A DNA stretch of 64,000 bases from Rhinopithecimicrobium faecis (GCA_017942165.1 JAGKSB010000002.1:62001-126000), one strand, 5' to 3'. Positions 32,645 to 42,557 are shown, counted from the first letter of the stretch. The notes: generated from the letters alone by a model not told the origin. Program-made: numbers and translations.

Positions 32645-33952
32645 TTAATCGGTAGAAACTAAGGTAAATACAAAGTTGGGATTTTCTGCAGAAGTGAACT
32701 CTGCAAATAAATTACCTTGCCCATCATTTCTGTAAGTAACATAAAAATTATCCCTCCCCAGCGTCTCACCAATACTCCCTGGCCATAAATAATCTTCTAA
32801 TAACAAGGGCGCATTGGCATTGGTAGTTTGCAGATTATTAAATTTAATAGTGCCATTCGCATTACGCAGTAAATCATAGGTATAGGTCGCTGAAAATAAA
32901 GAGCCTGCTTGATAAATCTGCACATCAAAATTCACAATAGCTTCCCCAAATTGGTATGTTATCCTCCCTAAATCTAAATTATAGCCATAGTATTTTATAA
33001 AAAAAAGAAATAGATAGTATTGATCAAAAAAAGACTCCGACCAGGTAGGTAAAGGTAAGACATCATCATACTGCCCCAGTAGGATAAAATTATTTTTTGT
33101 GCGCCCCAAGCTGAGATATAAAGGAATAACAGGAACCGTATATTCGCCAATTAAAAAAGAATTCGCCTGCTGATCTACAAGCTGCAGCTGCTGTCCAGCC
33201 AGCTGTATCGATTCGTAGACCGCATCCCCAATGGTAATGGGAGCTAAGAAACGGACACCAGAGCCATCGACCACAAACTCGGCATCAGCTGTTTGAAGGC
33301 CAAGTCCGGTATCATCCACACGCGTAAGTTGAATAAGCTTAGCAGGGAGATCTAGGACCACTTCAACAGGTGCATTTGCGGCATTAGCAACGCTGAAGTA
33401 CGGGTATTCAATCGCCCCTAGTTGCTGCAGCAATTGCTGTGACTGCGCTGTAAATTCCCCTGTTGTATAATTTGCTTGTACCGCTGCTGTTGCAGGGCGT
33501 AAATACAGCTGATTTCCAAATTCATTACCCGAAAGTATTAGGCCCTCGGCTGTCTGCGCAAGAAAGCTGAAATCCCGATCCAGCTGCCCCCTGCTTGCTA
33601 AGAGGTTGGTGAAGGCATTGCCTTCCTTAAATTGAAAAGAAGGCTTAAAATTCGTGTTATGGAACTGAAAGTCTACCTCAAAGGAGCTGAAAGTAGAGAG
33701 ATCAAAATCCCCATAAATTGGCAGAGATTCTGCCTCTTCCGCTACCGTTAAGTAACCCTGATAAGTAGGCTGATCTTTCCCCGTCCAGGTAAAAGTCCAA
33801 CCCGCGGGTGAACTAGCAAGGAGCGCCACAAACTCCGTAAAGGACTGCGTTGTATCTATATAAACTTCTTTTACAGGATAGTTTGTCAGATTAGACTTCT
33901 CACAACTTATAAAAAGAAAGACGAGAAGTAGGCTATAAAAATATCTATTCAT
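32645..33952 (-). CDS. DUF4302-like lipoprotein, last gene of module 2
   Basis: A 435-aa lipoprotein: signal peptide and lipobox FLFISC with Cys near residue 17. The front half starts 'SFTEFVALLASSPAGWTFTWTG', the pattern of DUF4302 proteins ('...L..AP.GW...'). The middle 'FVVDGSGVRFLAPITIGD' aligns by eye with the two DUF4302 neighbours, and the end 'NPNFVFTLVS' is the same type of final beta-strand. It is more divergent than its neighbour at 33970 and has no counterpart gene in module 1. Expected on the cell surface or periplasmic face of the outer membrane, next to SusD. Function unknown; substrate binding is a guess. Confidence 0.7.
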   Translation of the reverse strand: MNRYFYSLLLVFLFISCEKSNLTNYPVKEVYIDTTQSFTEFVALLASSPAGWTFTWTGKDQPTYQGYLTVAEEAESLPIYGDFDLSTFSSFEVDFQFHNTNFKPSFQFKEGNAFTNLLASRGQLDRDFSFLAQTAEGLILSGNEFGNQLYLRPATAAVQANYTTGEFTAQSQQLLQQLGAIEYPYFSVANAANAPVEVVLDLPAKLIQLTRVDDTGLGLQTADAEFVVDGSGVRFLAPITIGDAVYESIQLAGQQLQLVDQQANSFLIGEYTVPVIPLYLSLGRTKNNFILLGQYDDVLPLPTWSESFFDQYYLFLFFIKYYGYNLDLGRITYQFGEAIVNFDVQIYQAGSLFSATYTYDLLRNANGTIKFNNLQTTNANAPLLLEDYLWPGSIGETLGRDNFYVTYRNDGQGNLFAEFTSAENPNFVFTLVSTD

Positions 33953-33969
33953 AATATACCTCCTATTAA

Positions 33970-35235
33970 TTATTTAAATCGTATCCATATATTAGGGTTA
34001 GCAACCTGCACAAGATCATAAGCATTATTCCCCGTTTTCACGACATAATAGCCTTGAGGGTCCACCCAGAGGGTGGCAGAATTAACTACTTTATTGGTGT
34101 GTACACCCCCGGGGGTGACGCCTGTAAAACCTAAGAGATTATCGAATACGATAATGCCATTATTTCCGGCATGAGATTGGAAAACTCCCCCGTAGAAATT
34201 GACCCCAAAATTCAATAACAGTACATCGTAATTATCAATATAATAGCGTGGCTCATAACTCAGGGAAGTAAAACTTGGCACCTCACGTAAACTATAGTAG
34301 TCCGTAACACCATTGATAGTAAAGCCAGAAGATGACCTGTAGATATACGTGTTCACGAAGAAATCTATGGCTGCTTGTGGATCTATAATAGGGGCATCAC
34401 GAACGGTGGTCAAAAGTGCCGTCGTGGAGTTATTGATGCGTACTGTTGCTGTTTGTGCCGCTAAGTCAAAGACAAAGTCCGTTAATTCTGAAAGACTTTC
34501 ACCACCAAACGTAAAGGCTTCACGCAGGCGTATCCCTTGATCCGTAACAATAAATTGGGTGGAAAAACTTTGGAATTGCCCCTGCGAGGTATAGTATAAG
34601 CTAAAAGTTTTGATTTCATTATTTAGGCTCAGCATAAATGTCTGCCCAGCAAATTCTAGCTGCTTAAAATACCAAGGTATAGCATCCAGCTGACGGATAT
34701 ATTCATTCATCGTATAGACGGTCTGTACATAGCTCTCCCCTTGTTCAGGCTGGGCTCGTACCAGAATCAATTCGCTCTCATTGTGATTCCCACGCAAGCT
34801 CATAGTATCTCCGGAGAGCGCAAGCACAGAAAATTCAAAATCTGAAACCAAGCCCTGCCCGACGACACCTTGAATGACAGCAGGGTTGGGATCCGAAAGC
34901 TCATGAATATATGAGTAGGTATCAAAATATAGACTTATGACGGCCTCCACCTTAAACCGATAGGAGCTCTCTTTAAACGCTGCCGCATAATCCTCCCTAA
35001 AATCAGCATACATGCGCACGCGATTAGCGGGGTCAAAATAAAATTTAAAGGTATAGCTGCCCCCACCTTTGGGGTAGAGGTAGCCGATCCAACCATCGGG
35101 GGAATTTACCAAAGCTTCCTCATAGCTATTAAGCAGTTCTGTAAGGCGTCTGTCGGGACTTTCATAGTCTTGGAGCTCCTTCTTACAGCTCGTAAATAGC
35201 AGCAACATCCATAGGGTAACTCGTAATATGCGCAT
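33970..35235 (-). CDS. DUF4302 lipoprotein, module 2
   Basis: A 421-aa lipoprotein with lipobox LLFTSC (Cys17). It keeps the DUF4302 layout: 'RLTELLNSYEEALVNSPDGWIGYLYPKGGGSYTFKFYFD' near the start, 'YSYIHELSDPNPAVIQGVVGQGLVSDFEFSVL' near residue 110, and 'FIVTDQGIRLREAFTFGGESL' in the middle. It is clearly paralogous to the protein at 41225-42547 ('YNYITQLQDPTPSVLGGVAGNGFFSDIEFEYL'). It lies 2 bp from the metallohydrolase gene and 17 bp from the next DUF4302-like gene, so one operon. The family accompanies SusC/SusD pairs and has no proven activity. Confidence 0.85.
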   Translation of the reverse strand: MRILRVTLWMLLLFTSCKKELQDYESPDRRLTELLNSYEEALVNSPDGWIGYLYPKGGGSYTFKFYFDPANRVRMYADFREDYAAAFKESSYRFKVEAVISLYFDTYSYIHELSDPNPAVIQGVVGQGLVSDFEFSVLALSGDTMSLRGNHNESELILVRAQPEQGESYVQTVYTMNEYIRQLDAIPWYFKQLEFAGQTFMLSLNNEIKTFSLYYTSQGQFQSFSTQFIVTDQGIRLREAFTFGGESLSELTDFVFDLAAQTATVRINNSTTALLTTVRDAPIIDPQAAIDFFVNTYIYRSSSGFTINGVTDYYSLREVPSFTSLSYEPRYYIDNYDVLLLNFGVNFYGGVFQSHAGNNGIIVFDNLLGFTGVTPGGVHTNKVVNSATLWVDPQGYYVVKTGNNAYDLVQVANPNIWIRFK

Positions 35236-35237
35236 AA

Positions 35238-36086
35238 TTAATTGTTCGTTACTAATGAGTCGATTGCTGCCCTAACTTCAGTCTGCAGCGCACGAAAATC
35301 TATTTGAAAAGCATTTTGATAGTAGGTTACCACGAGATTCTCCTTCTGACGGAAGATCTGTGCTACAGCAGGATTCTGCAGGACGACAAGGTCATAAGCT
35401 GCTTGCCCTTCCACGAGGAGGTAGGCAATTGTTTCCACAAAATCTTCACGCTCGGCCGCTTTGGCATAGCTTGTAATTAACCCCTGTGCATTAGCTTCCT
35501 GATCGGAGGTATTAAACCATGTCGCCGTATACCAAGAAGTACTGAGCCCGCGCCACTCCTGTGGGTAGTCAATCGTCTGATGCAGGATATGGGCAAATTC
35601 ATGGTGAATGGTATGCAGCATCTGCACCACAGCGGCACGATTGCTGAGCTCAAATTGATTGACTACGAAAAGCGTAATCTTTGAGCCCCCCTCAGCGGTA
35701 CCTAAAATAATAGTTCCTGAATCTTGGTATTCCGCGGAGCCCACAAGATTAAAACGCGTTAAAGAAAAATTTTGCAAAAACGTGGTTCCCCCCAATTGTT
35801 CATAGGGGAGCATCCATATATTTTTTATGGCTGACAACACCGCCGGCACGCGCGCTTCATCTGGGGGCACCAGAGTACGATTAAAGTTGAGATCAAAAGG
35901 ATTCCACTTATAAATAACTTCAATATTATAGGGATACACAAAATCGGCATAAATAATACTGTCAATCCTCCCTTGGATCCACTCATCCCCTCCGAGACCT
36001 ATAATAGGCACATAGTTAGGTGTTTCCTTCTGACAGCTAAACAGAGCAACAGCACTGATTAGCAAGCTTAATAAACGTGTTTTCAT
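35238..36086 (-). CDS. Zinc metallohydrolase lipoprotein (import-associated), short form, module 2
   Basis: A 282-aa lipoprotein with lipobox ALFSC (Cys18). The zinc site is H162-E163-F-A-H166 in 'TIHHEFAHILHQ', and 'REDFVETIAYLLVEG' about 45 residues later supplies a likely third ligand (Glu), a gluzincin-like arrangement. It belongs to the 'substrate import-associated zinc metallohydrolase' type found beside SusC/SusD genes in Bacteroidota. The start at 36086 puts a signal peptide at the N-terminus; the longer frame overlaps the SusD end and is unlikely. It is shorter than the module 1 homologue by about 180 C-terminal residues. Confidence 0.85.
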   Translation of the reverse strand: MKTRLLSLLISAVALFSCQKETPNYVPIIGLGGDEWIQGRIDSIIYADFVYPYNIEVIYKWNPFDLNFNRTLVPPDEARVPAVLSAIKNIWMLPYEQLGGTTFLQNFSLTRFNLVGSAEYQDSGTIILGTAEGGSKITLFVVNQFELSNRAAVVQMLHTIHHEFAHILHQTIDYPQEWRGLSTSWYTATWFNTSDQEANAQGLITSYAKAAEREDFVETIAYLLVEGQAAYDLVVLQNPAVAQIFRQKENLVVTYYQNAFQIDFRALQTEVRAAIDSLVTNN

Positions 36087-36102
36087 ACGAATAAAATTTA
36101 GA

Positions 36103-37572
36103 TTAACGTGGATTTTGTTGTACCCCTGAAAGGACGACTTCTCCGGGAAGCTGGAACATACGCCTATTATCATTAGGCCCTAAAAAGTAAACCTCCTGCT
36201 GGTCATAAGAGCGATGTGTTACAGGAAGTCTATGGCGAAGGATATCAAACCATCGAATTCCTTCGAAAATAAATTCACGCCTTTTGAAGTCCAAGACGGC
36301 TTGTACAATATTTTCCGAAAGACTCCTTGAATTATAAAAGGCACTCAATTTCTGTTCGTTGATCTGATGCACATCAGGGAGATAAACAGGGTTATTCTGG
36401 CTCACATAAATTTTCGCCGACGCAAAAGCATTTAAGTCGGCTATTGCTTCCGTGTGATTTCCCAAATTCGCATAGGCCTCAGCGCGATTCATTAACAGCT
36501 CATCGGCAGAGAATAAGACCAACATATTAAAAGGTCTTCCTTGCGTAGCATTCACAGACTCGCGCACAAAATGCTCGACAAATTTCGGAATATTATACAC
36601 CAGCTCTGTTCCTCCATAGATGCTGTAAGCAAAACTTCCCCCCGTCACATTGCCACTGTAAAAAAGTTCTGAAAGTAAGTCTGAGCTCAGCCCATAGCGG
36701 TAGGAAGCAAAGTTGCGCGCCCAAAGAGTCTGCGCCTCCACCTGAAGTATGCTCCCTGTATTTATCGGGGAGCTGTAGAATGCCGAACGAGCGCCATACT
36801 CTAAGGATCGAAAGAAGGCCGAATTATGCGTTATAATATGTTGGGAAATATCCGAGGCATAGACCTGATTAGCATGCGCTATCACCAAAGCCCACTCCTG
36901 CTTAAATAGATAAAAGCGTGCCGCAAAAGCATGCGCTGCAGCCTGTGTGAAATGGTATTTTGGCACCCTATAGCGCCTGTCATCAATCAGCGGAATACCC
37001 GCCGTAAGATCCGCTTCAATAGCTTCGTAGACCGTAGCCACAGTTCCACGGTCATAGGGTGAAATAACCGATTCCTCAGGCGCTGTCACATAAGGAATGC
37101 CGGGGTCACTTGCTGCAGTAAGTACATTGTAGGGGGAGGCGAAAAAAGTTACTAGCATAAAATGAGCGTAGGCACGTGCGACTAAAGCTTCCCCACGCAG
37201 AGAGGCGTACGCTGGGCCAGCGCCTAAATTATCAATCGCTGCCAGTGCCTGATTAGCTGCCGCAATAGCACGATAGCAAGCATGCCAGTAGAATTCTGGA
37301 GAATCTTCTTGCCTATTTTCAATGATGCTGTAACGCCAAGGGTGAAAATTTACCGGCACTATATTCCCCACGGCACTCCCCTTATCTTGCGCATTATCGG
37401 AGGCGGCCTCCGCAAATACAATATAATTGGCGCGTGGATAAGCCGAAGATAGCAATTCAGCAACCCCCGCAGCATCCGTAATTTCCGTTCTTAAATCGGG
37501 AGTAGTATCCAGGTATTTTGAACAAGAGCCACTTACAAACAGCAGCAGTAATAGAGATATAGATCGTTTCAT
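36103..37572 (-). CDS. RagB/SusD family lipoprotein, module 2
   Basis: A 489-aa SusD-like lipoprotein, lipobox SGSC (Cys17) then 'SKYLDTTPDLRTEITD'. TPR-like helices carry 'WHACYRAIAAANQALAAID' and 'LRGEALVARAYAHFMLVTFFA' near residues 105-150. The C-terminal 'QAVLDFKRREFIFEGIRWFDILRHRLPVTH' and final 'GVQQNPR' are classic SusD endings. SusD proteins sit as a lid on SusC and capture the substrate at the cell surface. It is paralogous to the SusD at 43970 along most of its length. It lies 10 bp from the SusC gene. Confidence 0.92.
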   Translation of the reverse strand: MKRSISLLLLLFVSGSCSKYLDTTPDLRTEITDAAGVAELLSSAYPRANYIVFAEAASDNAQDKGSAVGNIVPVNFHPWRYSIIENRQEDSPEFYWHACYRAIAAANQALAAIDNLGAGPAYASLRGEALVARAYAHFMLVTFFASPYNVLTAASDPGIPYVTAPEESVISPYDRGTVATVYEAIEADLTAGIPLIDDRRYRVPKYHFTQAAAHAFAARFYLFKQEWALVIAHANQVYASDISQHIITHNSAFFRSLEYGARSAFYSSPINTGSILQVEAQTLWARNFASYRYGLSSDLLSELFYSGNVTGGSFAYSIYGGTELVYNIPKFVEHFVRESVNATQGRPFNMLVLFSADELLMNRAEAYANLGNHTEAIADLNAFASAKIYVSQNNPVYLPDVHQINEQKLSAFYNSRSLSENIVQAVLDFKRREFIFEGIRWFDILRHRLPVTHRSYDQQEVYFLGPNDNRRMFQLPGEVVLSGVQQNPR

Positions 37573-37582
37573 AAGCTATGTG

Positions 37583-40500
37583 TTATAAAGAAGCTTTAAA
37601 AGAAAGTGTAAATTGTCTCGGATTTGGTAAGGCCACCCCACCGGAAGCATAGAACTCAGGATCCTGCCCATTGAGGTTGGAACTAGCCGCAATTAACCAC
37701 AGATTATTAGCTACTATATTCAGACTTAGCGACCTCAACTTTAAGGACTTCACATAGCGTTCTGGAAAATTAAATCCCGCGGACACCTGCTTAAGGCGTA
37801 TAAATCCACCATCAGCCACACGGTCTGTGGAATAGTTGTAAGCGTTATATACCTGATTCCCATCGAGGCGCGAGGCTGTGCGTGCATCTGCAATGGAAGG
37901 AATGAGGTAATCATTGGGCAGCACAAAACGATTTAAAAAGTCATAAGACATGGCATCTAATTCCGAATATTGATTTTTGAACAAGGGATTAAGTCTAATT
38001 TTATTCCCCGCACTGTAGCTTATCAGCGCAGAAAAATTAAAGTTCTTATAGCGGAAGCTGTTAAAGAACCCCCCATTAAAAGTTGGATCTACAGGACCTT
38101 CATATTTTAGATAGTCTGTAAAAGTACTTTGCAGGTATACATTATTCCCTACTTCACCATCTTGATTAACATATTCAGGAACCCCACGATCTGCCGAAAG
38201 GCGTTCAAAATCTATGGAAAATAGACCGCGTGCCGGATAGCCGACCAGCGATCCCCCCACATTATTCACCAGGTTCCAAATCGAAGGCTCACTTAATAAG
38301 TTGGTGATACGTCCATTGTGGTAAGCATTTGTTAGCTGCGTCTTCCAAGACCACTTCGGGCTATCAAATACCGTGGCGCGCAACAGCAGCTCCACCCCTT
38401 GAGAATTTAAATCGGCATAGTTGGCGATACGAATTTCATCGCCTCCTATCCCTGAGACGCGAATTGGCCCTATCAAATCGAACCCTTGGCGGCGGTACAC
38501 ATCTAAAGTCACCTGATAGCGGTTGTTCAAAAATCCCCAATCAACACCAATATTAGTTTCATATTGCTTCTCCCAAGTCAAATCGCTATTCGCTAAATAC
38601 TGAATATTTATAACCGGCTCCAGCTCACTAGGGTACAGCCTATTTACATTGGCTGAGCGCAGTACTAAGCTGGCATTAGTTGCTTCCCCCAGGCTTGCAA
38701 CAAGCCCATAGGTTCCACGAATCGTTAAGTTGGAAAGCCAGGATTGATCTTTTAAGAAAGACTCCTCATCGACATTCCAAGAACCGGAGATATTCCAAGT
38801 TGGCAGCCATCGGGATGAGGCTCCAGGCCCTAATTGATTGGACCCATCATAGCGTAAGGTACCCGAAAGTTGATATTTCCCCGCATAGGAGTAGCGGGCA
38901 TTGGAAGCAAAAGCTACATAACGGTCTTGGAAAACTTCCATCCCGAAGTAGGGCAAATTTGACTCAGCATTCACACGGATGGCATTCGGGTCTATAAATA
39001 CGACTCCTCCACGATCAAACTGATAGCCATAGCCATTGGTAAAAGACTGTATACGGTCTAAAAAACGAAGTTCCTGGAAGCCAATAACATTGAAGTAATG
39101 CTTTCCAAAAGTCTGCTCCCAATCTAAGCTATTGCGGAGGTAGTAGCTTTTTAATAAATTCTGATTGGTATTATAAATCCCTCCATAGGGAAGCACAGAT
39201 ATCGGTCTGCCATCGAGCGACTCTATGGGTCTATATAAAAAGCGATTAGCATCCGCAATGGTGCTATTCTCCACCCCTGTGCTGCCATAAATGGTCCCTG
39301 CACGGTAGGCTTGAGGAAGATTTGACTGCTCGTAGACCTTGTGCTCACTCTGTGTATTCACATAGCGATAGGCGCCAATAAAATTATAAGTTATATGCTT
39401 AGGGAGCTTATAAGTCAATTCACCCTGCACTTTTAAATCTATCATACGGAGATCCATGTAATTATTCTCCAATTCATTCAGAATATTAAAAGGAGCATGG
39501 TTCATGGTGACATACTCAAGGGAGCCATCCTCAGCAAAGGGACTAATGGTACGTGTTGTCTGCGTAGCATAAGAGAAGGGGTTGATATCAAAGTTTCTTG
39601 TGACTTCCCCTGTGGAGGTATTATCCGTACGTTCAAAAGTCCCTGGGCTTACCTGATTACGAATAGATCCTGTTGTGAGAATCCCAAAAGACAGCTTATC
39701 AGAAATTTTGAAATTTCCACGGATATTTCCTGTGAAGCGCTCCGCAGTATTCCCTAGGGTCCAGCCAGCATCATTCAAATAGGATGTGGAATAGTAAACT
39801 TGACTCTTTTCGGATCCTGTACTTACAGCTAGGGAGTGTTCATGCATCAGGGAGTTGCGAAAGAGTAGATCAAACCAGTCAGTATTAACATCTACATAGC
39901 GCTGTAAGAATTCACTTCTTCCGGCGACGGTATTTTCCACGAGTGGGCGTCCATTTTCCCATTGTGAAATTGCGCGCGATAAATTACCGTAAACACCTGA
40001 ATTGGCTTCATTCAACCAATTCGGCAGATCTATATTCCCCTTGCGATAGAGCTCCGCGAAGATGGACATCTGATCGTAGGAATTTACGATATCAAACTGG
40101 CTGTAGGACGGTTTCAGGTAGGTACTATAATTTCCGGTATAGGAAATTGTTGTGGGCCCTACACGTCCCTTTTTGGTGGTAATCTGTATCACACCATTCA
40201 TGGCACGTGCGCCATATAGTGAGGTTGCTGCGGCATCTTTCAGAATCTGAAAGGACTCAATATCATCGGCATTTAAGCCTGCCACGGAGGAGCCCAGCAG
40301 GGTGCTGGCATCCCCAGTCGATAGCTGATCATTAGAAATATTTATCACATCCTCGAGTATAATACCATCTACTACCCATAAAGGCTTGTTGTCCCCCGTT
40401 ATGGAGGTTGCTCCACGAACACGAATCTTCGGTGCTGCGCCGAAAGTACCCGACACATTCTGTACGGAGACCCCTGCTACTTGCCCTTCTAGCATGCGGC

Positions 40501-40960
40501 TTACATCAGGAATCCCTGCACGCTGTGCATCTTCGGCTTTCAGGAGCGTTGCGGCACCGGTAAATTTACGTCGGTCTATAGACTGGTAGCCTGTCGTAAC
40601 GACTTCAGCAATTTGCAAGACAGCGGCTCTTAGGGTTATGGTCAATGTCGTGCGGTCTGCAATAGGGGTTTCTAGGCTTTGGTAACCAATACTTTGAATT
40701 AGTAAAGTTTCCGTACCCGAGGCCAAAATTTGAAAATTCCCTTGCGCATCTGTGGACGTAGACCGATTGGCATCTTTTACACGGATGGTGGCATTTGCAA
40801 TAGGCTGTCCATCGGTGCTACGGACTGTACCCTGGCGAATTTCTTGCGCTAAATTCTCTGGATTAATAGGAAGGGTTGCAGCATAACTTGGTAGCACATA
40901 CAGGAATAAGAAGGTTACCAATAAATACCTAGCGAGAAGGCTTCGTAAAATTTTTATCAT
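37583..40960 (-). CDS. SusC/RagA family TonB-linked outer-membrane protein without STN domain, module 2
   Basis: An 1125-aa protein with a signal peptide (to about residue 27). A carboxypeptidase-D regulatory-like domain follows (residues 40-115, 'GTVRSTDGQPIANATIRVKD'). The plug contains the SusC signature 'RMLEGQVAGVSVQNVSG' and 'DDIESFQILKDAAATSLYGARAMNGVI' (about 150-265); then comes a long 22-stranded barrel ending 'NPRQFTLSFKASL'. It lacks the N-terminal STN domain of its module 1 paralogue, so it probably imports without signalling. The plug region is nearly identical to the paralogue. Preceded by a 264-bp gap holding the terminator of module 1. Confidence 0.93.
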   Translation of the reverse strand: MIKILRSLLARYLLVTFLFLYVLPSYAATLPINPENLAQEIRQGTVRSTDGQPIANATIRVKDANRSTSTDAQGNFQILASGTETLLIQSIGYQSLETPIADRTTLTITLRAAVLQIAEVVTTGYQSIDRRKFTGAATLLKAEDAQRAGIPDVSRMLEGQVAGVSVQNVSGTFGAAPKIRVRGATSITGDNKPLWVVDGIILEDVINISNDQLSTGDASTLLGSSVAGLNADDIESFQILKDAAATSLYGARAMNGVIQITTKKGRVGPTTISYTGNYSTYLKPSYSQFDIVNSYDQMSIFAELYRKGNIDLPNWLNEANSGVYGNLSRAISQWENGRPLVENTVAGRSEFLQRYVDVNTDWFDLLFRNSLMHEHSLAVSTGSEKSQVYYSTSYLNDAGWTLGNTAERFTGNIRGNFKISDKLSFGILTTGSIRNQVSPGTFERTDNTSTGEVTRNFDINPFSYATQTTRTISPFAEDGSLEYVTMNHAPFNILNELENNYMDLRMIDLKVQGELTYKLPKHITYNFIGAYRYVNTQSEHKVYEQSNLPQAYRAGTIYGSTGVENSTIADANRFLYRPIESLDGRPISVLPYGGIYNTNQNLLKSYYLRNSLDWEQTFGKHYFNVIGFQELRFLDRIQSFTNGYGYQFDRGGVVFIDPNAIRVNAESNLPYFGMEVFQDRYVAFASNARYSYAGKYQLSGTLRYDGSNQLGPGASSRWLPTWNISGSWNVDEESFLKDQSWLSNLTIRGTYGLVASLGEATNASLVLRSANVNRLYPSELEPVINIQYLANSDLTWEKQYETNIGVDWGFLNNRYQVTLDVYRRQGFDLIGPIRVSGIGGDEIRIANYADLNSQGVELLLRATVFDSPKWSWKTQLTNAYHNGRITNLLSEPSIWNLVNNVGGSLVGYPARGLFSIDFERLSADRGVPEYVNQDGEVGNNVYLQSTFTDYLKYEGPVDPTFNGGFFNSFRYKNFNFSALISYSAGNKIRLNPLFKNQYSELDAMSYDFLNRFVLPNDYLIPSIADARTASRLDGNQVYNAYNYSTDRVADGGFIRLKQVSAGFNFPERYVKSLKLRSLSLNIVANNLWLIAASSNLNGQDPEFYASGGVALPNPRQFTLSFKASL

Positions 40961-41170
40961 TTGCTTTAGGTTTTAAAATTTATTTAATTAACTAAAGAAT
41001 TAATAATTTAAATTTAACGATTTATTAACCAAATAAGACTTTTATTTTACTTATATGACACTTTATATCATTTCAATAAAATAAAAAATACATTTTAATG
41101 ACGTTAAAAACTATTTTCCACTTTTTTTAAGAAAAAGAGCGATTGTAACAATATGTAAAATTAGCCTAAT
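40961..41170 (-). promoter_or_regulatory. Untranslated region expected to hold the module 2 promoter
   Basis: A very A+T-rich 210-bp stretch upstream of the second SusC. Because module 1 ends in a terminator (41171-41198), module 2 needs its own start here. I found no exact TAnnTTTG element, which leaves room for an alternative (ECF) sigma factor. Confidence 0.35.
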
Positions 41171-41198
41171 AAAAAAGGGCTCACTTTCCAGTGAGCCC
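41171..41198 (-). terminator. Terminator at the end of module 1
   Basis: Perfect 9-bp stem GGGCTCACT / AGTGAGCCC (41177-41185 and 41190-41198), 4-nt loop, followed on the minus strand by six T's (41176-41171). It starts 26 bp after the stop of the DUF4302 gene. Confidence 0.88.
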
Positions 41199-41224
41199 TA
41201 ATTTTATAAACTTAAATGAACTTG

Positions 41225-42547
41225 CTAGTTCAATTGAAAGGTAATTTTAATCGTAGGGTCGTTGATAGATTCCATCATACCATACACGTTATTACCGTCA
41301 ATAAAATAATCTAATTTTATCTTATTGGTTAATAAGAAATTCTGAATAGTAGGTTTACCCGGTTCCGAAATTAATTTTTGAACATAACCACCAGCTGCTG
41401 GCGTCAATAACGTGAACGTGTAAACTCCAGCATCATCAACCGTATAGCCAAATACGGCTGTGGTATTCCATCCAGTATTTCCGTTTTGATTATGCCACCC
41501 AATAACACTCACGCGTTGATTGACAAGGTTCCATGATAATGATAGACTACCATTCCCAAAAGTATACCCTGTGTAGGCATTATTAAGATTCTGATGGTAA
41601 AAATTCATAATCTCGGCTCCTTTTGTGGTGGTACCTGGGAAAATAGTTTTGAAAGGACTAAATAGACGATTATACTTCACTCCCATTAGCTTATAGAGCG
41701 GTAAAATAGGACTCGCAGAATTTTTCAACACATGCTCTTTACCTTGACTATCTAATGCCACTAAATTACCGTTCGCTTTTAAGTTTAAAGCCACCAATTT
41801 AAGATCCTTATAGATTAATGGATTTAAAAAAGCGATCCCAGTAAGGGTGTAGTGGTAGTAGGTATCTGCCGTTAGAATAGAACCGTCAGCTTCTACACTA
41901 GAGATAGAAATAGTCTTATTGCTATTTACATCAATCTGAAGTCTTTCCGAAGCTGATTTTTCTAAAATTATATTATCAAATTCAGCAATAGCAGCATCTG
42001 TTTTTAATGCCATATCATAAAACTTTCCTTCAAGATATAATTTCTTCTCTTCAGCTTTAGCCTTCGTCAAAATTAAGGAACCATGATATTTCTTACCCTT
42101 TAAGATGACCGAGTCAGGAGTAGAACGCAGATATTCAAATTCGATATCTGAGAAAAATCCATTTCCAGCAACGCCACCTAATACTGATGGTGTAGGATCT
42201 TGTAACTGTGTAATATAGTTATAAGTATCAAAAATCAGGGATGTATTCATTACATACTTAATACGCCAAGTAGAGCTTGCAGGAGTTATAATTGTTTTCT
42301 CATTAATATCAGAAACCATCTTGACATTTTCATCTTTCGTAAAGTCGAAATAGAAACTAAACTCTAAATCATTACCGGTAGTAAGTACCGCATTCCAACC
42401 ATTTTCTGCCTCCACTAAAGCAGCACGCAGTTCGGCATTACGCTCTTCGACACGTTGTTCAGGAAGCTTATCAAAGACTAGATCCGATTCGGATTTTGTA
42501 CAGCCAAATAGAAAAATAGCTGTACTTAATAGGATTAATTTTTTCAT
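41225..42547 (-). CDS. DUF4302 lipoprotein, module 1
   Basis: A 440-aa lipoprotein (lipobox LFGC, Cys16). The start 'VFDKLPEQRVEERNAELRAALVEAENGWNAVL' and 'DLEFSFYFDFTKDENVKMVSDI' are the textbook DUF4302 opening. The middle has 'YHYTLTGIAFLNPLIYKDLKLV', and the C-terminal domain is rich in short beta-strands ending 'DPTIKITFQLN'. It is predicted at the outer membrane as an accessory of the SusC/SusD pair. It lies 10 bp after the metallohydrolase gene and is the last gene before a strong terminator. The family has no known activity. Confidence 0.88.
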   Translation of the reverse strand: MKKLILLSTAIFLFGCTKSESDLVFDKLPEQRVEERNAELRAALVEAENGWNAVLTTGNDLEFSFYFDFTKDENVKMVSDINEKTIITPASSTWRIKYVMNTSLIFDTYNYITQLQDPTPSVLGGVAGNGFFSDIEFEYLRSTPDSVILKGKKYHGSLILTKAKAEEKKLYLEGKFYDMALKTDAAIAEFDNIILEKSASERLQIDVNSNKTISISSVEADGSILTADTYYHYTLTGIAFLNPLIYKDLKLVALNLKANGNLVALDSQGKEHVLKNSASPILPLYKLMGVKYNRLFSPFKTIFPGTTTKGAEIMNFYHQNLNNAYTGYTFGNGSLSLSWNLVNQRVSVIGWHNQNGNTGWNTTAVFGYTVDDAGVYTFTLLTPAAGGYVQKLISEPGKPTIQNFLLTNKIKLDYFIDGNNVYGMMESINDPTIKITFQLN

Positions 42548-42557
42548 GATTTATAAG

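Noticed and set aside
38329..40589. Several plus-strand open frames of 65-105 codons opposite the module 2 SusC gene
   Set aside because: They lie antisense to an intact, well-conserved SusC and have no recognisable domains; they reflect the base composition of that gene.
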